Source of the DNA: G963677445 sp963677445
GTDB lineage: Bacteria > Bacteroidota > Ignavibacteria > Ignavibacteriales > Melioribacteraceae
Reading direction: 5' to 3'
Assembly: GCA_963677445.2 (NCBI GenBank)
Contig: CAXXGF010000070.1
Location: forward strand, 25,535 to 89,534
Length of the DNA: 64,000 nt
Position numbers and translations under genes: made by a program. Numbering within the stretch: position 1 is the first letter of the stretch; the number at the start of each line of letters is the position of its first letter. The notes beneath the pieces were generated by a model. The model was given only the letters and a program-made list of their open reading frames with translations, made no database searches and was not told the DNA's origin. Positions 45,207 through 53,522 of this stretch are shown piece by piece.

Positions 45207-45731
45207 ATGGTTAAGTTAATAACTATCCTGTTATCGGGACTGCTTTTTTCACAAATTACATCGGGGCAGGAGGGATCTGAAATGTTTGTAAACCCTCCTC
45301 AAAGAATTCCGGACAAAAGTATGCAGGAAAATAGAAAGGGATACCCCTGCCTTCCTCCGCCTCCTCCGAATTCTGACAAACCATCTGTTACGCTGTTTGA
45401 TTATTTTGAATTTTGTAACTGGATAAATGAAATTTTCAGTGAATCAAATATTACAAAAGCTGAAGCGGAATCATTATATGTTTTGCTGGAAACACAATTG
45501 AGATTACGAGATGAATCTTATGGTATGCCGCCGGGACTTATTGATCCTGACAAGGTTATTGATGTGAGAGAAAGAGTAATGATCAGAAAAACAGGCTATC
45601 ATAAGTATCAGATTTTTTATTACAGAATCGGCTGCGGCAGAACATTATTTCTCCGGGAAGTTATTGCAGATGAGATTGGAAGACTGAGATTCCGGAATAT
45701 TGAAGTCTGGAGCGAATCATACCCCTGCTAA
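45207..45731 (+). CDS. Secreted protein, unknown
   Basis: 174 aa from the ATG at 45207 (AAAGGGAG upstream). The signal peptide is MVKLITILLSGLLFSQITSG. A proline stretch CLPPPPPNSDKP is followed by an alpha/beta domain (ITKAEAESLYVLLETQ, KYQIFYYRIGCG). Three cysteines, the last being C-terminal. I do not recognise the family. Confidence 0.65.
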   Translation: MVKLITILLSGLLFSQITSGQEGSEMFVNPPQRIPDKSMQENRKGYPCLPPPPPNSDKPSVTLFDYFEFCNWINEIFSESNITKAEAESLYVLLETQLRLRDESYGMPPGLIDPDKVIDVRERVMIRKTGYHKYQIFYYRIGCGRTLFLREVIADEIGRLRFRNIEVWSESYPC

Positions 45732-45987
45732 CCTGGTAGATATCTGGATATAAAAAATCTCTGTGAAAATTGTGATTGTCAGGCAACCTAATAATAATAT
45801 TCTTGCTTTGAATGGCAGAATATTGAATTGCGTATATTGATATAACTAATCGTACTCATAGAACAGGTACTCGTAATCGTACTCGAAAAATTCGCCTGAG
45901 AAAACTTAAGCCGAGGACAATCACGAAGAAGAGTACGACTTTTTTTTCGAAATTTCCTTTTGGTTCCGGCTCTGCTAACTTAGGGAT
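45732..45987. repeat. Intergenic hexamer-like repeats (GTACTCGTAATC)
   Basis: GGTACTCGTAATCGTACTCG (45866-45885) and AAGAAGAGTACGAC (45926-45939) are imperfect hexamer repeats like those at 33700 and 52165. GGTTCCGGCTCTGCTAAC (45963-45980) is a degraded CCGGC..GCCAG palindrome. No gene. Confidence 0.5.
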
Positions 45988-46107
45988 GTAATATATAAGA
46001 ACTATCGAATTGCGTATTTATTAAAAGAAAATTCAATTGATATTCTAACGGTATTTGAAGGACACAGATTACTCAAAAAAGAAGAAATTTTTGGAAAGAA
46101 ACAGTAA
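45988..46107 (+). pseudogene. Possible ParE/RelE-like toxin remnant
   Basis: An open 40-codon stretch ending at TAA 46105-46107 reads YRIAYLLKENSIDILTVFEGHRLLKKEEIF. This resembles the last strand pair of ParE/RelE toxins (YRI.Y....I.IL.V.HG...L). No start or N-terminal half is present; the joint lies in the repeat just upstream. It sits directly before a BrnA-like antitoxin gene. Confidence 0.4.
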
Positions 46108-46164
46108 ATTGGCAAAAATATTATTTCAGGCGCTTACCAAACTGACCTGGAAAAAATAAAAAAA

Positions 46165-46473
46165 ATGAAAGATGATGATATTGATTTATCTGATATACCT
46201 GAAATAACTGATAAGATATTTGCGGAAGCGGTTCTCAGGTCAGGTGGAAAAAAAGTTTCCAAAAGAAAATTGAGGGTAAACATTTTATTAGACGCTGATA
46301 TTGTCGCGTACTTTAAAGCGGCTTCCGGAGGGAAAGGATATCAGACACTTATCAATGAAACTTTGAGAAATTTTATTAGTCAGGATGATATGGAAAAAAT
46401 GCTGCGGCAGGTTATAAGAGAAGAATTGGCAGAATACAGAACAAATGCTGATAAAAAACAACATCCTGATTAA
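46165..46473 (+). CDS. BrnA/CopG-like antitoxin
   Basis: 102 aa. The N-terminal DDDIDLSDIPEITDKIFAEAVLR and the LRVNILLDADIVAYFKA ... GKGYQTLINETLRNFI region match BrnA-type antitoxins with a ribbon-helix-helix fold. The frame is open about 19 codons further upstream (IISGAYQTDLEKIKKM), so the true start may be a non-ATG codon. The partner toxin upstream is reduced to a fragment, leaving an orphan antitoxin. Confidence 0.75.
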   Translation: MKDDDIDLSDIPEITDKIFAEAVLRSGGKKVSKRKLRVNILLDADIVAYFKAASGGKGYQTLINETLRNFISQDDMEKMLRQVIREELAEYRTNADKKQHPD

Positions 46474-46538
46474 CCACTAAATCTTCATTCAGAAAGGAAA
46501 GTATTTTAATAAAATCGTAAAAAAACAGCGAATCTATC

Positions 46539-47087
46539 ATGTGCACTTTTATCATTTCAATTATTTCTGAAAGCCCGGATATTGAAAAAATCAAAAAGTC
46601 AGCGAAAGATTTTGACCTGACATGTTATACGTTCGAAAACAGGAGCATTACCGATCACATTGGTGAAAAGAATGTTCAATTCATAACAACAAAAGAATGT
46701 AATTGTGCCACTGAACTTGGCCTGGGTTCAGAAGAATTTGAAAACATTGGAAAAAATCCTGAAGAAGAACGGAAAAAAATCGAACGTAAAGGTTGGTCGC
46801 GAGCTAAAATTAACAGATGGATGGAAGAAAGAGAAAAGATCAGGGAGAGGGATAAAAGGAACAAACCTCTCCCCGGAAGTGAATTGAAAAAATGGGTTTC
46901 ATTTATTTCATCTATCCTTACACAGGGATTTTCTTCCTTTTACGGCATAATTATTCATGATTTCGACGGGGGTATAGCAACTGAAAATATTCCCCTTGCC
47001 GGGAAGCTGGAAGCAAGCCTGAAGGAGCTGACTCCTGAGTACCTGTTAGAACTTAAAAGAGATGTATTTTATCAATTTTCGCGGTAA
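46539..47087 (+). CDS. Conserved-looking protein of unknown function
   Basis: 182 aa. Cysteine pair KECNCATELG, a GWSRAKINRWMEE motif and a charged helical middle part. The start MCTFIISIISESPDIEK suggests a beta strand followed by a helix. I do not recognise the family, but the Cys/Gly motif looks conserved. It follows the BrnA-like gene by 65 bp. No signal peptide. Confidence 0.6.
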   Translation: MCTFIISIISESPDIEKIKKSAKDFDLTCYTFENRSITDHIGEKNVQFITTKECNCATELGLGSEEFENIGKNPEEERKKIERKGWSRAKINRWMEEREKIRERDKRNKPLPGSELKKWVSFISSILTQGFSSFYGIIIHDFDGGIATENIPLAGKLEASLKELTPEYLLELKRDVFYQFSR

Positions 47088-47344
47088 TGCACATTAGTGG
47101 TTTAAAAAATTTTCATCTTGTAAAAAAATCGTTATCACTCCCCGGATTGTAACAATAATCGAAAACACTCCGTCATACAAATTAATAATATAGAGTGAGT
47201 GATTTTTGTCGGTCCTGACAATTAGACAAAACCATATGTTAAAGTGTTACCGGATAATCCCTGCGTGTTGCTTCCGCCCCTACAAGGGCTTAAATACACT
47301 TTTTCTTTTATTACCCCGGGCGTTGCCCGGGGCCTGGAGTTTGG

Positions 47345-48673
47345 CTAAGTCTGTTGATAAAAACAGGCAGAAATCAAAGGATTAACTAAAAAACCACCGC
47401 TTTGCAGTTCGTACTGATTTGCAACGAAGTGGTCAAAATTCAAATTTATTGATCTAGCCCAATATTGAGTCCTGAACATATTGACAATCTCCATTGTTGA
47501 CTGTCGGTCGTTTTCATCTGGCTTGTTCCATTTTGCCCTTGGCAGCATATTTTTATTCCCGTTACATCTGGTTGATCTTATTGCCGCAAGAAGCATAAGA
47601 GCATAAACACCGACAATGAAGGCAGGCGCCCTTTCAACTGCTTTGCTTTTGACAACCTGAGTCTGACCGCATCCCATTATTGTTTTCTCATCGCGGAAAT
47701 TGACTTCAATTTCCCACCTCCACAAATATGCCTGCAATATTTCTTCTATGTCAATTTCTGTTGATGTACAGATAAGGTAAACAGGATCACGGTACATTAT
47801 TTTTGATTTTTTTGTTTTCCTGTAAGCAAGAGGTCGGATTACTATGACTGTCAGGTCCTGTTTTCCTGCCTTTTTCCATCTTACTTCTCTTACTACTTTT
47901 ACATCAAATTCATGCACTTTACCGGCTCCCCAGGCTCTGACTTGTTCCCATGGATAATCATCTGACTGTCTTATTTGTTCCGGGGTAGGAAGACGATCAC
48001 CATAAACCCGGTTTCTTCCAACACCCTTTTTGCTTGTATCGGGAATACTATAGAACGCGGCGTCTTTTCTTATCCGGCCGGTCAGAATAACACGATCCGG
48101 GAGGTTCTTAAATACCGTCTCATTTGTATAACTTCCATCTACATTCATTATAAGTGTTCTATCTTTTGCTCCATGACAATCGAGTTGATGGCGTAAGTGC
48201 TCTATTCTTTCTATCCCTGCCTGACTGAGCTTTGTTCTTTTCTGAGTTTCGTTATACTCTTTCCACTCCTGGTCGGGACTGTTTTTCTTTGGCTTCTTTG
48301 CTGTGGGAGCATGATAGAAATCCACTGGTATGGCTCTTGATCTCGAAGCTCCATCTTTTTCCGGGATTGCGATTGATGTCTGGATAAATCTCTGACCCCA
48401 TATTAAATTGGTACGGAACCGGGGACCAAGAGGGTCTCTCCTCCAGGCTGTCCCACTTACTTTTTTGCCTGTCTTTTTGAGCAATGTATCATCCAGGAGA
48501 CCATATACTGCTTTATTGGGTTTGGTTTCTTCTTTTGTTATTGTGCCAATAATGTTCTTAAATATTTCCGATGTATCAATTCTTCCCTGGTTGAACAGGC
48601 GATAGGTACTTGTCCAATCACGGAATTGTGAACCATTTGCTGTCAGCATTCCTGTAATAGTATGTCTTCCCAT
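47345..48673 (-). CDS. IS4-superfamily (IS701-like) transposase, copy 1
   Basis: 442 aa. The catalytic motifs of the IS4 superfamily are clear: Asp in GLLDDTLLKKTG, Asp in LIMNVDGSYTN, and the YREK signature YLWRWEIEVNFRDEK with the catalytic Glu. The DDE_5/IS701-like N-terminus (LTANGSQFRDWTSTYRLF) helps the assignment. Identical to copy 2 in translation, so both are probably active or recently active. Confidence 0.9.
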   Translation of the reverse strand: MGRHTITGMLTANGSQFRDWTSTYRLFNQGRIDTSEIFKNIIGTITKEETKPNKAVYGLLDDTLLKKTGKKVSGTAWRRDPLGPRFRTNLIWGQRFIQTSIAIPEKDGASRSRAIPVDFYHAPTAKKPKKNSPDQEWKEYNETQKRTKLSQAGIERIEHLRHQLDCHGAKDRTLIMNVDGSYTNETVFKNLPDRVILTGRIRKDAAFYSIPDTSKKGVGRNRVYGDRLPTPEQIRQSDDYPWEQVRAWGAGKVHEFDVKVVREVRWKKAGKQDLTVIVIRPLAYRKTKKSKIMYRDPVYLICTSTEIDIEEILQAYLWRWEIEVNFRDEKTIMGCGQTQVVKSKAVERAPAFIVGVYALMLLAAIRSTRCNGNKNMLPRAKWNKPDENDRQSTMEIVNMFRTQYWARSINLNFDHFVANQYELQSGGFLVNPLISACFYQQT

Positions 48674-48786
48674 ACAATTGATTGCGCCATATGCAAGCTC
48701 TTTGGCAAGTTGGGCGCTTTTGTCTTGGTTAAATGCAGAAGAGCAGGAATCAAATAAAGAATCGAATTCTTTTATTAACTCAGGGT

Positions 48787-48984
48787 TCAGAGTTTTTTTT
48801 TATCTTCATTTTCTGAACCATCTTTAACTCTTTTAAGAGTCAACGTATCTCTGTTTTCAATTTCCCATTCTACTTCATCACCCTTACCGAAATGCATAGC
48901 ATGAGTAACAAAGGCGGGAAAATTGACGTAATATTGTTTACTATTGGCTCTTTTAATCTCTTGAATCTTAGTTTTGTAACCCAT
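48787..48984 (-). CDS. AbrB/SpoVT-like small protein carried by the IS, copy 1
   Basis: 65 aa. RANSKQYYVNFPAFVTHAM and KGDEVEWEIENRDTLTLKR follow the swapped-hairpin AbrB pattern (KxxxS.QYYVNFP..). It lies upstream of the transposase gene in the same orientation inside the element. It may repress the transposase promoter or act as an antitoxin. Ends with a charged Lys-rich tail. Confidence 0.75.
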   Translation of the reverse strand: MGYKTKIQEIKRANSKQYYVNFPAFVTHAMHFGKGDEVEWEIENRDTLTLKRVKDGSENEDKKKL

Positions 48985-49121
48985 GAAGCAGCCTTAAAAT
49001 ATAGTGATATAACTATAGAATATAACCATTTTTATCCTTCAAGTCAAGTCGTTTTGCAATTTTTAAACTATGAATATGCCAAACTCCAGGCCCCGGGCAA
49101 CGCCCGGGGTCTGGAGTTTGG

Positions 49122-50450
49122 CTAAGTCTGTTGATAAAAACAGGCAGAAATCAAAGGATTAACTAAAAAACCACCGCTTTGCAGTTCGTACTGATTTGCA
49201 ACGAAGTGGTCAAAATTCAAATTTATTGATCTAGCCCAATATTGAGTCCTGAACATATTGACAATCTCCATTGTTGACTGTCGGTCGTTTTCATCTGGCT
49301 TGTTCCATTTTGCCCTTGGCAGCATATTTTTATTCCCGTTACATCTGGTTGATCTTATTGCCGCAAGAAGCATAAGAGCATAAACACCGACAATGAAGGC
49401 AGGCGCCCTTTCAACTGCTTTGCTTTTGACAACCTGAGTCTGACCGCATCCCATTATTGTTTTCTCATCGCGGAAATTGACTTCAATTTCCCACCTCCAC
49501 AAATATGCCTGCAATATTTCTTCTATGTCAATTTCTGTTGATGTACAGATAAGGTAAACAGGATCACGGTACATTATTTTTGATTTTTTTGTTTTCCTGT
49601 AAGCAAGAGGTCGGATTACTATGACTGTCAGGTCCTGTTTTCCTGCCTTTTTCCATCTTACTTCTCTTACTACTTTTACATCAAATTCATGCACTTTACC
49701 GGCTCCCCAGGCTCTGACTTGTTCCCATGGATAATCATCTGACTGTCTTATTTGTTCCGGGGTAGGAAGACGATCACCATAAACCCGGTTTCTTCCAACA
49801 CCCTTTTTGCTTGTATCGGGAATACTATAGAACGCGGCGTCTTTTCTTATCCGGCCGGTCAGAATAACACGATCCGGGAGGTTCTTAAATACCGTCTCAT
49901 TTGTATAACTTCCATCTACATTCATTATAAGTGTTCTATCTTTTGCTCCATGACAATCGAGTTGATGGCGTAAGTGCTCTATTCTTTCTATCCCTGCCTG
50001 ACTGAGCTTTGTTCTTTTCTGAGTTTCGTTATACTCTTTCCACTCCTGGTCGGGACTGTTTTTCTTTGGCTTCTTTGCTGTGGGAGCATGATAGAAATCC
50101 ACTGGTATGGCTCTTGATCTCGAAGCTCCATCTTTTTCCGGGATTGCGATTGATGTCTGGATAAATCTCTGACCCCATATTAAATTGGTACGGAACCGGG
50201 GACCAAGAGGGTCTCTCCTCCAGGCTGTCCCACTTACTTTTTTGCCTGTCTTTTTGAGCAATGTATCATCCAGGAGACCATATACTGCTTTATTGGGTTT
50301 GGTTTCTTCTTTTGTTATTGTGCCAATAATGTTCTTAAATATTTCCGATGTATCAATTCTTCCCTGGTTGAACAGGCGATAGGTACTTGTCCAATCACGG
50401 AATTGTGAACCATTTGCTGTCAGCATTCCTGTAATAGTATGTCTTCCCAT
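49122..50450 (-). CDS. IS4-superfamily (IS701-like) transposase, copy 2
   Basis: 442 aa, apparently identical to 47345-48673, with intact DDT, DGSYTN and YREK motifs. The identity over the whole unit points to a very recent duplication, or to an assembly that has placed the same unit twice. Confidence 0.9.
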   Translation of the reverse strand: MGRHTITGMLTANGSQFRDWTSTYRLFNQGRIDTSEIFKNIIGTITKEETKPNKAVYGLLDDTLLKKTGKKVSGTAWRRDPLGPRFRTNLIWGQRFIQTSIAIPEKDGASRSRAIPVDFYHAPTAKKPKKNSPDQEWKEYNETQKRTKLSQAGIERIEHLRHQLDCHGAKDRTLIMNVDGSYTNETVFKNLPDRVILTGRIRKDAAFYSIPDTSKKGVGRNRVYGDRLPTPEQIRQSDDYPWEQVRAWGAGKVHEFDVKVVREVRWKKAGKQDLTVIVIRPLAYRKTKKSKIMYRDPVYLICTSTEIDIEEILQAYLWRWEIEVNFRDEKTIMGCGQTQVVKSKAVERAPAFIVGVYALMLLAAIRSTRCNGNKNMLPRAKWNKPDENDRQSTMEIVNMFRTQYWARSINLNFDHFVANQYELQSGGFLVNPLISACFYQQT

Positions 50451-50563
50451 ACAATTGATTGCGCCATATGCAAGCTCTTTGGCAAGTTGGGCGCTTTTGT
50501 CTTGGTTAAATGCAGAAGAGCAGGAATCAAATAAAGAATCGAATTCTTTTATTAACTCAGGGT

Positions 50564-50761
50564 TCAGAGTTTTTTTTTATCTTCATTTTCTGAACCATCT
50601 TTAACTCTTTTAAGAGTCAACGTATCTCTGTTTTCAATTTCCCATTCTACTTCATCACCCTTACCGAAATGCATAGCATGAGTAACAAAGGCGGGAAAAT
50701 TGACGTAATATTGTTTACTATTGGCTCTTTTAATCTCTTGAATCTTAGTTTTGTAACCCAT
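50564..50761 (-). CDS. AbrB/SpoVT-like small protein carried by the IS, copy 2
   Basis: 65 aa, identical in translation to the protein at 48787-48984. Its presence in both copies shows that it is part of the element rather than host sequence. Confidence 0.75.
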   Translation of the reverse strand: MGYKTKIQEIKRANSKQYYVNFPAFVTHAMHFGKGDEVEWEIENRDTLTLKRVKDGSENEDKKKL

Positions 50762-51121
50762 GAAGCAGCCTTAAAATATAGTGATATAACTATAGAATAT
50801 AACCATTTTTATCCTTCAAGTCAAGTCGTTTTGCAATTTTTAAACTATGAATATGCCAAACTCCAGACCCCGGGCGTTGCCCGGGGCTATTGGTTGTCGT
50901 GCTTTCAGCGCTAATAAATATTTCAGTTTGTCACAGATGTATCCAAAACCCTGAAAGGGTGAAAGCAACAGGCCGGGGCAACGCCCCGGTTAAGAAAAAT
51001 AGTGACATTATCAAAGCCCTGAAAGGGCGAAAGCAGCTAATGCGTATAGAACTGGAAATCTGAAAGCGCATACATCAGTCGGGGGTGAGAAGGACTTTAA
51101 GACTCACCGCACCTGATGATT

Positions 51122-52138
51122 TTAACCGCCTACCGGCCTGAGTTTTCCATCCTGATGTTGTTTGTAACCCACAATCTGAAACATAATGCCATGTTCAGCG
51201 CTCATCACAGCCAGATCATTTCCCATTGCCTGTGTGGTAACACCTTTGCTGAGAATTTTACCATGATAGATAAGTTTCAGTTTTCCATCTTTGGCCATCC
51301 AGTAAGCTTCGATGGTTTTTGAAAGGACTTTAGCCGGATGGATTTTATCATCCCGTTTTTTGAAAAAATCCTGAAGCATATATGTTGTGTTTGTTTTTTC
51401 ATGGTAGATAAAGAGTGAATTATCTACCTGAATATTTACCACTTCAGCGGTAATATTTATTCCTTTTTCGATTATCCTGAAACCTTTTGAATTTCCTGCC
51501 CAGAATGAAGTTTCAAAATTGGATAATATTTTGCCGGGACGTAATTTGCCATCTTTATTTTTATAATAGTCAGTCATCTGAAATGTAATATTCGAGGGGG
51601 AATAGTAGGCGATAATGGAATTTGCGCTCTGCGCCCATTGAATTTCGGTGGAGATATTTTTTCCTTCCATCAGTATTGACATTCCGGCGTTATTGCCATA
51701 CCAGAAGATTGAGGCTGAATCAGAAAGAACCTCCGCTTTCTGAAGTTCAAAGTTTTCCGCCTTGTGGAAGGATTTCAGAAGAAAGGTGGTCTTTGAGTTT
51801 TTATGATACATGAATATATCTTCCCCGACAAGAATCTGGGTGATTTCGGTAGCGATATTTTTTCCATCCTGAATGATATAAAAGTTATCACCATTTCTGG
51901 ACCAGAGAATATTTTCACTCTCTTTTACAATTTCAGCTTCTCTGATTTTACCATCCAGACTCGCGCTGTAATTTTTCAAAAGGTAGAGAGTATTTTTTTC
52001 GGGGTAATAAATTAAAAGATCTCTGCCGTTAAAAATATTTGTTGTGCTGTGTCCGATATCTTCATCATCGAGATAAAAATGGAAACCTGCATCGGATGCT
52101 TTCCATGTAGCTTTTTCTTTTTTACTTTTAAAAAACAT
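51122..52138 (-). CDS. Five-repeat protein of unknown function
   Basis: 338 aa made almost entirely of five repeats of about 66-67 residues. Each contains W-x5-G-F-x-I/L, an NI-x-TEI step, an IxxYxxxxxTxxL strand and a DGKLRPA(K/E)VLS end. No signal peptide, so cytoplasmic or secreted by another route. GGGAG precedes the ATG. The repeats are predicted beta-rich and could form a closed propeller-like ring. No family known to me. Confidence 0.65.
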   Translation of the reverse strand: MFFKSKKEKATWKASDAGFHFYLDDEDIGHSTTNIFNGRDLLIYYPEKNTLYLLKNYSASLDGKIREAEIVKESENILWSRNGDNFYIIQDGKNIATEITQILVGEDIFMYHKNSKTTFLLKSFHKAENFELQKAEVLSDSASIFWYGNNAGMSILMEGKNISTEIQWAQSANSIIAYYSPSNITFQMTDYYKNKDGKLRPGKILSNFETSFWAGNSKGFRIIEKGINITAEVVNIQVDNSLFIYHEKTNTTYMLQDFFKKRDDKIHPAKVLSKTIEAYWMAKDGKLKLIYHGKILSKGVTTQAMGNDLAVMSAEHGIMFQIVGYKQHQDGKLRPVGG

Positions 52139-52186
52139 TTTTTCTCCCTTTTATTTAAAATCATAATCTTAATCGTAATCGTAATC

Positions 52187-52450
52187 CGGCAAAGCCAGAA
52201 TAAACAAGATTATTTAGTTACTCAAAGTAAGTCCTCCCCCGTCTCCAAAGGGGGATAAAAGACGTAATATCCCCCTTTGGCCCCGGGGGGATGCAAAGCA
52301 AGGGGTGGCCTCCGGTCGTCTTTTGCCGGAGGGCGGGGGAGGACTCACCTCGAGTAACCACAAAACCTTTAATTGGCAATAAAATTTTTTACTCGTTAGT
52401 AAAATTTTCCATTTTACTTAGAAATTAACTCTTTACGGAATAATCGTAAT
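52187..52450. repeat. GC-rich inverted-repeat element, copy 2
   Basis: Starts after CCGGCAAAGCCAG (52186-52198), then GTTACTCAAAGTAAGTCC with CCTCCCCCG; includes CCAAAGGGGGATAAAAGACG, GGGGTGGCCTCCGG, CGGGGGAGGACTCACCTC and ends AACTCTTTACGGAATAATCG. It matches 57185-57472 along its whole length and 13832-14096 partly. The remaining 52451-52638 contains GGTGGCTGAGCGGAGTCGAAG, another common short repeat, and no gene. Confidence 0.7.
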
Positions 52451-52638
52451 CATAAACCGGCAGAATCAGAATCAATGCACCTGACCGGTGGCTGAGCGGA
52501 GTCGAAGCCCCGCCCGAAATATTCAGGAGAAAGCTCTTTCAGTAAGGATTTCTTCCAAATTCACCGGAGTGAATTCCGGTGTCGCGATCCTGTCAAAAAA
52601 TCTTTCAAAAAACTGCGTGAGCGATCATCTTAATCTGT

Positions 52639-53220
52639 TTAATTTCCCTGCTCAGAAAGGTATTGCTCCGCTGTCGGTTCATCATAGGAAATGGTTTTTA
52701 CAATTCCGTTATTATTCACATATTCAATCATAAACTCAGAAAAATCAGAATAGAGGGAACCCCAGTCACACGGGAACTCCTCATGGTGGGCGTCAAAAAT
52801 GGGGGATATTCTTTTCTCATCGGCTGAATTAACAAAAACGAGCAGTTCACCCGTGGAGGTGTGACAGAAAGGAATAAATGGGTAAACACCTTTAAAATCC
52901 CACGCAATTTTCCAGTTTATATCGCTGAGTTTTTCATATTCTTCGGCAATTTCTTCAAGGCTGAATATATGATTGCTGTTCCATCTTGCCGTTTCAAAAT
53001 CGCGGGAAGTACGCTCCCCGTCCACCAGCGATATAAATCCGCCGTTAAATTCCTCAAGAAACACAATGAACGATAAGGGGAGTTTCAGATCGTATTCAAC
53101 TTCAAAATCAATCAGTTCCATAACTCCCGCGGGCTCATTGAAGATGAATTTATCCGGATCGGAGTTACACCGGTTTTCAAGTTCCTGAAGAATGTTTTTC
53201 AGATTTCCATGTTTATCCAT
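52639..53220 (-). CDS. SMI1/KNR4 (SUKH) family protein
   Basis: 193 aa from the ATG at 53220; a longer frame starts at TTG 53253. FEVEYDLKLPLSFIVFLEEFNGGFI is the SUKH motif (split by its two helices), with WNSNHIFSLEEIAEEYEKL after it. In bacteria SUKH proteins are often immunity proteins against polymorphic toxins. No toxin gene is seen nearby, so it may be an orphan immunity or housekeeping SUKH protein. Confidence 0.82.
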   Translation of the reverse strand: MDKHGNLKNILQELENRCNSDPDKFIFNEPAGVMELIDFEVEYDLKLPLSFIVFLEEFNGGFISLVDGERTSRDFETARWNSNHIFSLEEIAEEYEKLSDINWKIAWDFKGVYPFIPFCHTSTGELLVFVNSADEKRISPIFDAHHEEFPCDWGSLYSDFSEFMIEYVNNNGIVKTISYDEPTAEQYLSEQGN

Positions 53221-53450
53221 ATCAGAGAAACGCGCTCCGCTAAAAAGGGACAAAAGTATAATTGATTTTCAATTCAAAGTATTGATTTAATGAATCAACC
53301 GCAAATAATTGTTAATCTTCCGGATATGGTTTAAATAAAGAGCTCTTTTTTATTCTACTACTTGAAATTGTTTTAAATTTGTTTTATTATCATTAGAGTA
53401 TAATGAAGAACAGATGGAAGGAGACAATATAATAAAAGGATAAAAATAAA

Positions 53451-53463
53451 AGGAGTTATCATG
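53451..53463 (+). promoter_or_regulatory. Strong ribosome binding site before an ATG in the wrong frame
   Basis: AAAAGGAGTTATCATG gives an ideal start at 53461. That frame (MHDKTAEKISRKEKSNPVNIKW) hits a stop near 53610, while the KamA frame opens at 53523 without a ribosome binding site. A one-base indel between about 53500 and 53525 would join them. Confidence 0.6.
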
Positions 53464-53522
53464 CATGATAAAACTGCGGAAAAAATATCCCGCAAGGAAA
53501 AGAGCAATCCGGTAAACATAAA

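Larger units (their letters stand above)
47334..49089 (-). mobile_element. IS4-superfamily element with AbrB-like gene, copy 1
   Basis: A 1756-bp element with perfect 12-bp inverted ends CTGGAGTTTGGC. It has two genes: a small AbrB-like one and the transposase. It is flanked by the palindrome CCCCGGGC-N3-GCCCGGGG on both sides (47314-47332 and 49091-49109), with the loop GTT on the left and AAC on the right. Copy 2 follows head to tail. Confidence 0.88.
49111..50866 (-). mobile_element. IS4-superfamily element with AbrB-like gene, copy 2
   Basis: Same length (1756 bp), ends (CTGGAGTTTGGC) and gene content as copy 1, in the same orientation, starting 21 bp after it. The outer flanks of the tandem (47313-47333 and 50867-50887) are identical 21-mers in direct orientation, while the middle one (49090-49110) is their reverse complement. 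Confidence 0.88.
47194..51106 (-). repeat. 350-bp dispersed repeat, second copy, interrupted by two IS copies
   Basis: The parts 50888-51106 and 47194-47312, read on the minus strand, match 20101-20448 in order. Between them lie two tandem IS4-superfamily elements and a palindrome (CCCCGGGC-N3-GCCCGGGG). The uninterrupted copy has a reduced GGCCCGG at the same place, so the palindrome belongs to the repeat and is the insertion site. The modules CCCTGAAAGGGTGAAAG and CCCTGAAAGGGCGAAAG occur in the outer part. Confidence 0.8.

Noticed and set aside
47194..51106. Composite transposon with cargo between the two IS copies
   Set aside because: Only 21 bp lie between the copies; the AbrB-like gene is inside each IS, not between them.
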